Origin: Liopterus haemorrhoidalis | Lineage: Eukaryota; Arthropoda; Insecta; Coleoptera; Dytiscidae | Reading direction: 5' to 3' | Assembly: GCA_963971575.1 (NCBI GenBank) | Contig: OZ020613.1 | Coordinates: 49,780,250 to 49,844,249 of the forward strand | DNA length: 64,000 bases | Part shown: positions 1-9,056 of the stretch, piece by piece | Layout of the letters: each line of letters begins with the position of its first letter | How positions within the stretch are numbered: the first letter of the stretch is position 1 | Notes under the pieces: generated by a model | Databases searched by the model: none | Told to the model about the DNA's origin: nothing | The model's input: only the letters and a program-made list of their open reading frames with translations | Made by a program: the position numbers and the translations under genes

Positions 1-45
1 AACTTTTGATAGCAATTATTATTCTTTTTTATATTACTTTGTTAT

Positions 46-159
46 AATGAGTTATTATAACACAAATTGGTGTGTGTTTGGCTGTCACTCTAGAAAAGGA
101 AGTAACAAAAATATTTACTTCCACTATTTTCCAAATGAGAAACAATTTGTGAACTGTTA
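46..159 (+). pseudogene. THAP zinc-finger N-terminal exon or fragment
   Basis: A 38-codon reading frame starts at ATG 46 and ends at a TGA at 157-159. It shows the first half of a THAP finger: WCVFGCHSRKG followed by an aromatic FHYFP block, matching the C-x4-C opening and the FP that follows in THAP domains (DNA-binding fingers of host transcription factors and P-like transposases). The distal C-x2-H half is absent before the stop, so this is a first exon whose splice partner I cannot place, or a truncated copy. A minus-strand SWIM gene faces it downstream. A second, inverted copy of the same pair lies near 41.4-41.9 kb. Homology to THAP is seen; function is not established. Confidence 0.55.
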
Positions 160-352
160 ATAAATTTGGTGCTGTGGAAGTGATAATAACAAACTAGTAT
201 TTATTAAACAAATTAAATAGAAAACAAACACTAAATTATAAAAATCCTTCTCGAACATAATTAAATATCTACCCGGGTAATTTTAATGCAGAATTAGGGC
301 AAGCGGTCTCAAATTCTGTACGCAGCTTTTCTAATACATTTTCACTGAACTT

Positions 353-970
353 TCAGTGCCTGCTTTTGTTTTTAATCAATTTATTTAGGCAAGGAGTTTC
401 TAACTGAGGTTTCGGTTCATACTGTTGTAAGACAGGTTTCTTAAAAGTAGACCACAGGCATTTTAAATATGTGCTGGTTAATATTTCCATACTCAATATA
501 TTGTTTCTGGAACAAAAAGTAAAACCAACAGAAACCACACAAAAAAAGATAAATCAAATATTTCACAATCAATCAATGCCCTGATCTTGGCTTCTTTCAT
601 TTTGGTTTGTTAACCACCTGGCACAAAATAATAGGATAGCTGAAATGTGTTTGCATGTAGTTCCTGCTTTACATGTGCAGGACATATTTAAAACTTCAAC
701 ATCATTACTAAATTTTAATTTCCCAGTGACTTCGTGAGGTGGTGTTCTCAAACTGCTTGTTTGTAAACATAACCCACATATGTCGACATGCTCATCATTT
801 TTGTCCAAAATTCCGCACAACATAAGATTTCCGGCGTTTAACAACTCTTCTCCTTCAACTACACACCTAGAAGAAGGTATTGCACTTAAAAAATTAAAAT
901 AATTTAATAAAGATAGCTGTTTATTATCCATTGCAAATCGATGATTTAACATGTAAACAAATATGGACAA
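353..970 (-). pseudogene. SWIM zinc-finger protein fragment, two likely exons
   Basis: Exon 1 (970 to 569) encodes 133 aa with a clear SWIM signature near its end: CTCKAG followed by CKHISA (C-x-C-x-n-C-x-H), preceded by a cysteine-containing LCLQTSSLRTPPHE stretch seen in insect SWIM-finger proteins. A second block (about 510 to 353) continues with LTSTYLKCLWSTFKKPVL and a conserved QQYEPKP. It is preceded on the minus strand by a polypyrimidine tract and CAG, so it is best read as a spliced exon. SWIM fingers bind DNA or protein. No YqaJ nuclease or transposase domain is visible here. It may be a host gene remnant or part of a repeated cassette, because the 41.4 kb locus carries a decayed homologue. 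The donor site was not resolved. Confidence 0.5.
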
Positions 971-1012
971 CTTTCACATTACTCGTTTCAATCAGCTGTT
1001 CATAGCGCTTGT

Positions 1013-1025
1013 AGCGCCGCCATCG
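1013..1025 (-). promoter_or_regulatory. Shared upstream motif CGATGGCGGCGCT
   Basis: This 13-mer on the minus strand lies about 45 bp upstream of the SWIM exon start. The same 13-mer occurs at 41165-41177 upstream of the second SWIM remnant in the same relative orientation. Its core ATGGCGGC resembles YY1/Pho-type sites. Regulatory function is inferred. The rest of 1026-1305 is AT-rich with no gene seen. Confidence 0.35.
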
Positions 1026-1305
1026 GGCATTGTTGTATCCAATATTATATCCATTTTATTTAATGAAAATTAAAAAAAAAAAAAACTGAAATTGTACCAC
1101 AATTTTGTTATAGTGCATCTTTGATTAGAAAAATCGTGATTACAATGTTTAAAATAAATATTTTGGTAGTACTAGTTTCTTATTTTTGTACTGTTGGAAT
1201 CACTGAATATCATTTGTGTAAAATAAATTTCATAAATAATATTAATATAACCTGAATTTATCAGTATATATTTAAGATAATTAATAGGTTTCTAAATTAC
1301 ATACA

Positions 1306-1537
1306 AGTTACCGTAGCGATTCTCGCTGACTAAACGTTAACATGATACCCCTAACCATTCTTAGTATTAAGTAATTAGATAATATGCTAGAGTAGGTAAT
1401 TTTGTAATGTAACATATTCACATTTTGTATTTTTGTAAAACAGTTTAGAATCAGCTTCCTTAGAAATAAGACATACTTTGTAATATAAAAAAATAAATCT
1501 TTTAAAAAACAAAGTTGTCGTGTGAAGAAATATAATT
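1306..1537 (+). repeat. 5' LTR of the errantivirus-like element
   Basis: It begins AGTTACCGTAGCG and ends TATAATT. It matches 13642-13880 along its length except for an indel-rich stretch after GAAATAAGAC. A TACA duplication lies immediately upstream. Confidence 0.9.
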
Positions 1538-1556
1538 GGCGCAGTCGACTAGGATT
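1537..1556 (+). other. Primer-binding site
   Basis: TGGCGCAGTCGACTAGGATT starts at the last base of the 5' LTR. It resembles the tRNA-Ser-type PBS (TGGCGCAGTCG) used by 17.6/297-like elements. The one-base overlap with the LTR is also typical of this group. Confidence 0.7.
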
Positions 1557-1788
1557 TAGTCAACGGTATTAACGAACATAATATCGTTTCGTTTTAACGA
1601 TTTATTGACCAACCGAATTACAGTTTCCAAGTTTTAAAGTGTGAACACTTATCGCGAAACGTTAAGTGAAAGACTAAGTGAAGTTAAACGAACAATCCTC
1701 CAGTTGTGACGACAGCCAAGACGTCTCCGAGCGTACATCGTAGACAACGGCACCAAGTTCCAGTGAACCGCTCACCAGGATCCCGTCC

Positions 1789-1832
1789 ATGGAGAAAAGA
1801 CTACTCTACACGCTGATATTTGCACTGTGAGT
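1789..1832 (+). other. Candidate env leader exon with splice donor
   Basis: An ATG at 1789 opens 13 codons that are basic then hydrophobic (a signal-peptide start), ending in a canonical donor GTGAGT at 1827-1832 just before the gag ATG at 1838. A polypyrimidine tract with CAG at 10604-10612 at the 3' end of the integrase frame is a plausible acceptor. Spliced env with a 5' leader exon is established for several errantiviruses. The junction phase seen here does not lead directly into the long env frame, so either env carries an indel close to its start or another acceptor is used. Confidence 0.5.
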
Positions 1833-1837
1833 AACTT

Positions 1838-3078
1838 ATGTCTTTTAGAGGCCCTAGAGAAATTAATAGTTCAGATTCTGACTCCGATCGTGAAGATTGT
1901 ATAACAAAAATTAGTAACAAAGATAAATTTTTCAAAAGAAAAAACTTAAATAAAACTAGCAAAATGAATACCTCAACACCCGTGAACGTTGTACCCCTTT
2001 TCCCAATCTTGAAAAAGGAGTACATTTACATGATTCCCGAGTTCAAAGGTGAACGCGAGCTTTTACCCAGGTTCACAGAAATTAGTGAAAAATTAGTAAC
2101 AAAATTCTATAATACAATTGATATTAATGACTTTCAGAACGAATATCTGATGTCAAGTATCTTAGCCAAAATTAAGGGTGAAGCCGCAATCAATATTTCT
2201 AGTTGTGTGATTACCAATTGGTCATCACTTAAAGATGCGTTACTTAATACATACGCAGACAAAGAGACATGTACACGTTAAATATTGAAATGTCGGAATT
2301 AAAACAAACGTATAACGAGTCTGTCTTTGATTTCTTTAATAAGCTGCAACACTTGTTAAATTTACAAATTTCGCATATAACGACACATGCTAATGCTCAA
2401 GAAGCAATTTACCTGTGTCAGTATTTTAGAAACTTTGCACTAAGAATTTTATTGAGGGGTTTGAAGGACCCCATTGGTCAACTGATGCGTGCAAAGAACC
2501 CGCTTGATTTGAATTCAGCCTTGAACATGCTAACAAATGACTTCCAGTTCGAGTCTGCGTCAAAACCAAACAAGCCTCTAATACAAACCAAAATCGGTAA
2601 TAGATCTAACTTTAATAATAATAAGCCAAATTTAGTAAAACCTATGCAGTCCTCGAACAGTTTTTATAAACCGTATTCTGCACCCAACAACTCAGCATAC
2701 AAAAATAATTATCAAAATTCACAACCAAATAAATTTATCCCTCCTAACCTAAATAACAGAACACAAGTCTTTAACAAACCCAGTCAACCAAAACCCACTC
2801 CGATGAGCATAACAACCAATAGAACCTTCCAACCAAGACCTGGCCCATCCAGACAAATACAAAGACCAGTAAGACAAGATTTTATTTCCGAAGAGTTATT
2901 TAACATTGACGAAAATACGACCGAATATGCAATTGATCCTAATTTCGAGGAATCTGTCAATACTCTTGAAAATCCGTCTGACTATTCGGAAAATGTCTCC
3001 TATGGTTCTGAAGACCAAAATTCTGAAAATCATTTTTTAGAGGTAGATGCCTCGATTCCAGATCTGTACCTAGAATAG
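1838..3078 (+). pseudogene. gag: Gag polyprotein, frameshifted
   Basis: The coding stretch is split into 1838-2281 and a second frame reading to 3078. The first part has a Ser/Asp-rich N-terminus, then a capsid-like region with IPEFKGERELLPRF. The second part continues capsid with SELKQTYNESVFDFFNKLQ and LLRGLKDPIGQLM, then an Asn/Pro/Gln-rich basic tail without a CCHC knuckle, as is usual for errantiviruses. The frame changes near 2265-2280 in an A/G-rich stretch, most simply a one-base indel. Both halves are otherwise open. The 3' end overlaps pol by a -1 frame with a slippery heptamer at 3033. Gag forms the virus-like particle. Start ATG 1838 was chosen as the first ATG after the leader donor. 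Confidence 0.85.
3033..3039 (+). promoter_or_regulatory. Slippery heptamer T TTT TTA for -1 gag-pol frameshifting
   Basis: In the gag frame the codons read CAT TTT TTA, giving T TTT TTA in exactly the X XXY YYZ register. The -1 frame is open from here into protease, and gag stops 37 bp later at 3076-3078. This is the textbook -1 frameshift arrangement. Confidence 0.7.
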
Positions 3079-3734
3079 AATCACTAAATTTAACAAATAA
3101 CCCAAGTAAACTCTCTTTTATTATTTTACCGGAGCATAACCTAAAAGCCCTTATAGACACAGGTAGTACAAAATCATTTGTTAAACCAGAAATTGTAGAA
3201 GAATATTTCAAAAATTCAGTAATTTCAGATCCTTTTAAAGTCACAACCGCTCACGGATCTTCCTTAGAAAAATTCAGCTCCATAATTCCTGCCTCAAAAA
3301 TTTTTAATTTAAAACAGAGACTAAATTTAAAATATCACATTTTTAATTTTCACGATACTTTCGATCTACTGTTAGGTATGGACAACTTAAAATTACTCAA
3401 AATAATAATTGACACGAATAAAAATTTACTCATTACTCCTAAAACACAAATAAAAATTCATGGTCAAAATACAGAAAATAAACCGAACGTTAATAATATT
3501 TCGAACTTTAGTAACCAACAAATTTTAGAACCAAAAACAGAAAAAGTGATAAAAGTCCGCGTAGATAAAAAGAACGGTGCTATTTTAATACCTAATTATA
3601 AAACAAACAATCTAATTGTCCCGGAGTGTATCTCAGTAGCGGAAAACTTTTACGCGTACTGTACCATCATGAACACTAGCGATAACGAAATTCATTTTAA
3701 AACATTAAAACCTCTAAACGTAGAATCTTTTTAA
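3039..3734 (+). pseudogene. pol: Pol, protease region
   Basis: In the -1 frame relative to gag, the sequence encodes a retropepsin-like aspartic protease. The active-site block is ALIDTGSTKSFV (about 3144-3179), with a hydrophobic-Gly flap partner LLLGMDNL (about 3366-3389). The frame hits TAA at 3732-3734. The reading then continues in another frame through 3737-3798 into RT, so a one-base indel in the T run at 3727-3733 broke pol. The enzyme would cleave Gag-Pol. No other defect is seen here. Confidence 0.75.
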
Positions 3735-3736
3735 CG

Positions 3737-4707
3737 ATTACAAAACTTACAGTAGTCCAAATCTTAATTCAATAAAAACCGAAAAACCTAAATTTGACAT
3801 GTCTTCTATTCGCACAGAACACATGAATTCAGAAGAAAAATCGGCAATAACTAAATTATTAAAACAATACTCGGACGTATTTCACTTGGAAAATAATGAA
3901 CTTACATTCACTAATCAGATTAAACACGCAATTAAAACAAAAGACGAAATCCCCATTTATACTAAATCATACAGGTATCCGGAGATACATAAACAAGAGG
4001 TACGACAACAAATAGAAAAAATGCTAAATCAAAACATTATAAGACCATCCAATTCCCCATGGTCCTCTCCTATTTGGGTTGTCCCTAAAAAGTTGGACGC
4101 TTCCGGCAAACGAAAATGGCGCGTGGTCATTGATTATAGGAAACTAAATGAAAAGACAATTGACGACAAATATCCCATTCCCAACATTACTGACCTACTA
4201 GACAAACTTGGACGCTGCCTATACTTTACCACAATCGATCTGGCTCCGGGTTTTCACCAAATCGAGTTAGAAAAGAACGATATTCAAAAAACAGCTTTTA
4301 ACACGGAAGACGGTCACTTTCAATTTCTGCACATGCCCTTTGGATTGAAAAACGCACCTGCTACCTTCCAAAGAGTAATGGACAATATATTAAGAGGATT
4401 AGTAGGAACCATTTGTTTAGTATACCTCGACGATATTATCATTTTTTCAACCAGCCTAGAAGAACACATTGTAAATCTAAAATTTGTACTTGACAGACTT
4501 AGAAAAGCTAACCTAAAAATACAATTGGACAAGTCGGAATTTTTGAAGAAGGAAGTAGCCTACTTAGGTCACATCGTCACACCTGAGGGCGTAAAACCCA
4601 ATCCTGATAAAATTTCCGCCATATTAAACTATCCGATACCCAAAACTCCTAAGCAAATAAAAGGTTTTCTTGGACTTTTGGGGTATTACCGTAAATTTAT
4701 AAAAGAC
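3737..4707 (+). pseudogene. pol: Pol, reverse transcriptase
   Basis: Counting from the internal Met at 3799, RT motifs appear in order: [13 protein letters not shown] at 87-99, [16 protein letters not shown] at 105-120, the first catalytic Asp in [12 protein letters not shown] at 147, [15 protein letters not shown] at 181-195, and YLDD at 209-212. The segment ends at GYYRKFIKD, the start of the connection to RNase H, where a Helitron-like element was inserted. Beyond that insertion the frame resumes at 8008. Apart from the upstream indel the RT is uninterrupted and close to the normal length for gypsy RT. It copies genomic RNA into cDNA in the particle. Confidence 0.9.
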
Positions 4708-7700
4708 TAGCTGAAAACCCGTGCTTCGCTACGGTATATTGACGGTCTCATTGGCATAAAATCCGCAGTTTGTTTTTAAACTTGTGTATGGGTAACCTTT
4801 GTAACAAAAAATCTAGTCGATATCTCATCTGACCTAAGAAATATTGAGGAACCCGTGAAAAAACATTTTACTCCTTTTCACCAGATAGGGTTCGAACTTG
4901 AAAAAATCCTTTCTTAGTGGGTTCTTACTTCATACTGAAAAATGTACTCTCCGAATTTTTTATTTTTAAGAAAAAAATACTAATTTACGCTTTAGGAGTG
5001 AAAGAAAACTGTCAAACTGTGAAAAATATATGCCAAAATGGAATGTTATAACTCAACAACCGCTGGAAATACAAAGGGTTCTATAATTCACCCCGAATGT
5101 AGATTCACCCCTTTAGGGGGTTGATTAAGATAAAATCCTGAAATACATTTTTCGGCATTTGTATGGGTAATCTTTATAAGAAAAAACCAAGTCTATATCT
5201 TATTGATCCTAGTAGATATTAAGGCGTCCTTGAAATCACAATTCCCTCTTTTCACCCTTTAGGGGTGATATTTGTTAAAGGTAAAAAACTGTTAAAAGCA
5301 TTTCGAGGCATTTTAAATAGACACAGGAAATACGACGCGATGCATAATCTACCCCGTTTGTAGAATCACCCCTTTAGGGGTTGATTAGGACGTAATCCTG
5401 AAATAAGTTTTTCGGCATTTGTATGGATAATTTTTGTAAGCAAACACCAAGTCGATATCTTATTCGTCCTAAAAGAATTAAGGAATTACTGAAATCACAT
5501 TTCACCCCTTTTCACCCTTAAGGGGTTAAATTTTAAAAAAAATGTCAAAATCAATTCGATATATTAAAAAAACAACACCTATGTGCCAAAAAGTAATGTT
5601 GCAACTAAACGAACACAGGAAATGCGACGGGATGTATAATTCATCCCGATTGTAGATCCACCCCTTAAGGGGTTGATTAGGACAAAATCCAAAAATTCTT
5701 TTTTCGGTATTTGCATGGGTAGTTTTTGTAAGCAAAAACCAAGTAGATATCTTATTGGTCCTAAAAAATGTTAAACAATCCTTGAAATCGCATTTTACCC
5801 CTTTTTACCCTTTAGGGGTTAAATTTAAAAAAATTGTCAAAACATTTCGAGATATTTTAAAAATACGCCTATGTGCCAAAAAGAAACCTTATAACTCAAC
5901 AAACACAGGGAATACGATGGGATGTATAATTCACCCCAATTGTAGATCCACCGTTTAGGGGTTGATTAGTACAAAAATCCTGAAATATATTTTTCCGTAT
6001 TTGTATGGGTAATCTTTGTAAGCAAAAAGCAAGTCGATATCTTATTGGTTCTAAGAGATATTAAAGAATCCTTGAAATCACAATTCACCCCTTTTCACCT
6101 TTTAGGGGTGAAATTAAAAAAAACTGTCAATACTATTTCGAGATATTTTAAAAAGACATCTATGTGCCAAAAATTAATGTTGCAACTAAACGAACACAGG
6201 AAATACGACGGGATGTATAATTCACCTTGATTGTAGATCCATCCCTTTAGGGGTTGATTAGGACCAAATCCTGAAATAAGTTTTTCGGTATTTGTATGTG
6301 TAATCTTCGTAAGCAAAAAGCAAGTCGATATCTTATTGGTCCTAAAAGATATTAAGGAATCCTTGAAATCACAATTCATCCCTTTTCACCCTTTAGGGGG
6401 TAATTTTAAAAAAATGTCAAAGCTATTTCGAGATATTTTAAAAAGATACCTATGTGCCAAAAAGTAATGTTGCAACTAAACGAACACAGGAAATACGGCG
6501 GGATGTATAATTCACCCCGATTGCAGATCCACCCCTTAAGAGGTTGATTAGGACAAAATCAAAAAATTGGTTTTTCGGCATTGGCAAGGGTAGTTTTTGT
6601 AAGCAAAAACCAAGTCGATGTCTTATTGATGTTAAAAAATCTTAAACAATCCTTGAAATCACATTTCACCCCTTTTTAGGGGTTAAATTTAAAAAAGTTG
6701 TCAAAACCATTTCGAGATATTTTAAAAAGACGCCTATGTGCCAAAAAGAAACCTTATATCTCAATAAACACAGGGAATACGACGGGATGTATAATTTACC
6801 CCGATTGTAGATCCACCTTTAGGGGTTGATTAGGACAAAATCCTGAAATATATTTTTCGGTATTTGTATGGGTAATCTTTGTAATAAAAAAGCAAGTCAA
6901 TATCTTATTGGCTCTAAGAGATTTAAGGAAACCTTGAAATCACAATTCACCCCTTTTCACCCTTTATGGGTGAAATTTTAAAAAACTACCAAAATCTTTT
7001 CGAGATATTTTAAAAAGACACCTATGTGCCAAAAAGTTATGTTGCAACTAAACGAACACAGGAAATACAACGGAATGTATAACTCACCCTGATTGTAGAT
7101 CCACCCCTTTAGGGGTTGATTAGGACAAAAACCTGAAATATGTTTTTCGGTATTTGTATAGGTAATCTTTGTAAGCAAAAAGCAAGTCGATATCTTATTG
7201 GTTCTAAGAGATATTAAGGAATACTTGAAATCATAATTCACCCCTTTTCACCCTATAGGGGTGAAATTTTAAAAAACTACCAAAACCTTTTCGATATATT
7301 TTAAAAAGACTCCTATGTGCTAAAAAGTAATATTGCAACTAAACGAACACAAGAAATACGACGGAATGTATAACTCACCCCAATTGTAGGTCCACCCCTT
7401 TAGGGGTTGATTAGGACAAATTCCTGAAATAAGTTTTTCGGTAATTGTATGGATAATCTTTGCAAGCAAACAGTAAATCGATATCTTATTGATCCTAAGA
7501 GATATTAAGGAATCCTTGAAATCACAATTCACCCCTTTTCAACCCTTAGGGGTGGAATTTTAAAAAACTGTCAATACCATTTCGAGATATTTTAAAAAGA
7601 CACTTATGTGCCAAAAAGTAATCTTGCAACTAAACGAACACAGGAAATACAACGGGATGTATAATCCATCCCGATTGTAGGTTCACCCCTTTAGGGGTTG

Positions 7701-8007
7701 ATTAGGGCAAAATCCCGAAATTGGCTTTTCGGAATTTGTATGGGTAATACTTGTAAGCAAAAACTAAGTCGATATTCCATCGGCCCTAAGAGATATTAAG
7801 TAATTCGTGAAATCACATTTCACCCCTTTTCATCCCTTAGGAGTGGAATTTGGAAAAATCCCTTCTTAGTGGGTGCTTACGTCATGAAGGGAATATACTC
7901 TCCGAATTTCAAGTTTCTAGGCCCAGGGGTTCGGGCTGGGCGGTGATGAGTGAGTCAGTCAGTCAGTCAGTCAGTCAGTCAGGACACTGCCTTTTATATA
8001 TATAGAT
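4708..8007 (-). mobile_element. Non-autonomous Helitron-like element (Helentron/HINE type)
   Basis: It is inserted cleanly in pol. Joining 4707 to 8008 restores the pol reading frame with no target duplication, within a one-base ambiguity because a T can be assigned to either end. One end reads AGCTGAAAACCCGTGCTTCG and contains a short CCGT/ACGG hairpin; the other ends in a GTCA-rich microsatellite and TTTTATATATATAGAT. Insertion at T-T without duplication, an end hairpin and an internal minisatellite fit Helentron-associated elements such as those in Lepidoptera. There is no Rep/helicase gene. Short frames inside are by-products of the repeat. Strand assumes the hairpin end is 3'. Confidence 0.65.
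5035..7860. repeat. Ten-copy tandem array, unit about 290 bp
   Basis: The marker TTGATTAG (TTGATTAA in the first copy) recurs at about 5123, 5381, 5673, 5962, 6254, 6544, 6826, 7116, 7407 and 7699, giving spacings of 258 and then 282-292. Each unit carries the short palindrome CCCCTTTAGGGG (or close variants) beside it, a second CCCTTTAGGGGTGAAAT-type block, and CGATATCTTATTGG. Copies differ by a few to about 15 percent by eye. No coding capacity. Confidence 0.85.
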
Positions 8008-8625
8008 TTTGCCCGTATTACTAAACCCCTTACAAAATGTTTGAAAAAAGACGCGATTATTAACATTAATGATTCCGAATACGTAAAATGTTTCCAAATA
8101 TGTAAAAATTTACTCACAAATGGACCGTTACTGCAGTATCCCGATTTTACCAGAGAATTCAACTTAACATGCGATGCTAGTAACGTATCCTTAGGGGCCG
8201 TCCTGTCTCAAGGACACCCACCAAATGATTTACCTATCGCGTACGCTAGCAGGACCCTTAACGAAACCGAAATTAATTACTCTGCCATCGAAAAGGAGCT
8301 CCTAGCAATTGTATGGGCGACTCAATATTTATTTGGGCGTAAATTCAAGATCTACACAGATCATAGACTATTACAGTAGCTCACTTCATTAAAAAATTGC
8401 AGTCAAAAACTAATTCGCTGGCGTCTTAAATTAGAGGAATACAATTTTGAAATCGTGTATAAAAAAGGCAAATTAAATACTAACGCCGACGCACTAAGTC
8501 GCATCCCATTGACAAGTGACAATCCTCTACAAATTTTGAAAGAAAATGCAACATATGACACCCCATTAGCCGAGTATCAAAATTACTTAGAGCACAAACA
8601 ATACAATTTACTCAACTCCAATGTA
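8008..8625 (+). pseudogene. pol: Pol, connection and RNase H
   Basis: The pol frame resumes after the Helitron-like insertion. RNase H motifs are visible: the first Asp in [15 protein letters not shown], the Glu in [14 protein letters not shown] and the Asp in IYTDHR. A premature in-frame TAG lies at 8377-8379, then the same frame continues through LIRWRLKLEEYNFEI and ADALSRIP, the classical end of gypsy RNase H. The lesion is a single stop, not a shift. RNase H degrades the RNA strand during reverse transcription. Confidence 0.85.
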
Positions 8626-9056
8626 AACAAAATTTTGGAAGTTGAAGAGGACCTTTTCAATGCTCCTCTTGAAGACAGCTTAGTCCATTGCGTTAGCAAG
8701 GATTTAAAAATGTCCCACGGTTTAGGAAAATTATTTAGAGAAAAATTTCAAAATGTAGAAACGCTAAATAAACAAAATCCGAAACTTTTTAATGTAGTAT
8801 ATTTAAAGTTTAGAGACCGTTATATTGTGTACTTAATTACAAAATCTAATTACTACGACAAACCTACAAGTCAAGACATGTTTTACTCCTTATTAAATCT
8901 TAGAAATTTCTGTCTAAAGCATAAAATTAAAAAACTGAGTATACCTAAATTAGGTTGTGGAAAAGACAATTAAAATTGGTCGGATGTCAAACTTATGATT
9001 CAGTACGTGTTTAGGAATTCAGAAATTATCATAACCGTTTTCAAACTTCCTAGATT
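8626..9056 (+). pseudogene. Macro domain (TARG1/OARD1-like ADP-ribosyl hydrolase fold) inside pol
   Basis: Between the RNase H end (ADALSR) and the integrase zinc finger lies a complete macro domain in the pol frame. Visible elements: EEDLFNAPLEDSLVHCVSKD (the first strand and Asn/His-type pocket), KMSHGLGKLF (the place of the Gly-rich loop), RYIVYLITK, KPTSQDMFYSLLNL, LSIPKLGCGKD and IIITVFKLP. The order and spacing match the TARG1/OARD1 branch of macro domains. The lysine of the LITK block (codon 130 from the Met at 8455) and the aspartate after GCG (codon 171) sit where TARG1 has its catalytic Lys and Asp. A single in-frame TAA at 8971-8973 interrupts the domain just after that Asp. The family removes ADP-ribose from proteins. 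Its role in a retroelement is unknown; countering host ADP-ribosylation is only an inference. Confidence 0.85.

Noticed and set aside
5526..7532. A series of similar short minus-strand proteins (MNCDFKDSLISLRTNKIS-type)
   Set aside because: They recur once per 290-bp tandem unit and drift in frame and length, as expected for non-coding repeat sequence.
7940..7985. CRISPR-like direct repeats (GTCA)n and the 290-bp array
   Set aside because: No short repeat/spacer alternation; it is a microsatellite and a minisatellite inside a eukaryotic transposon.
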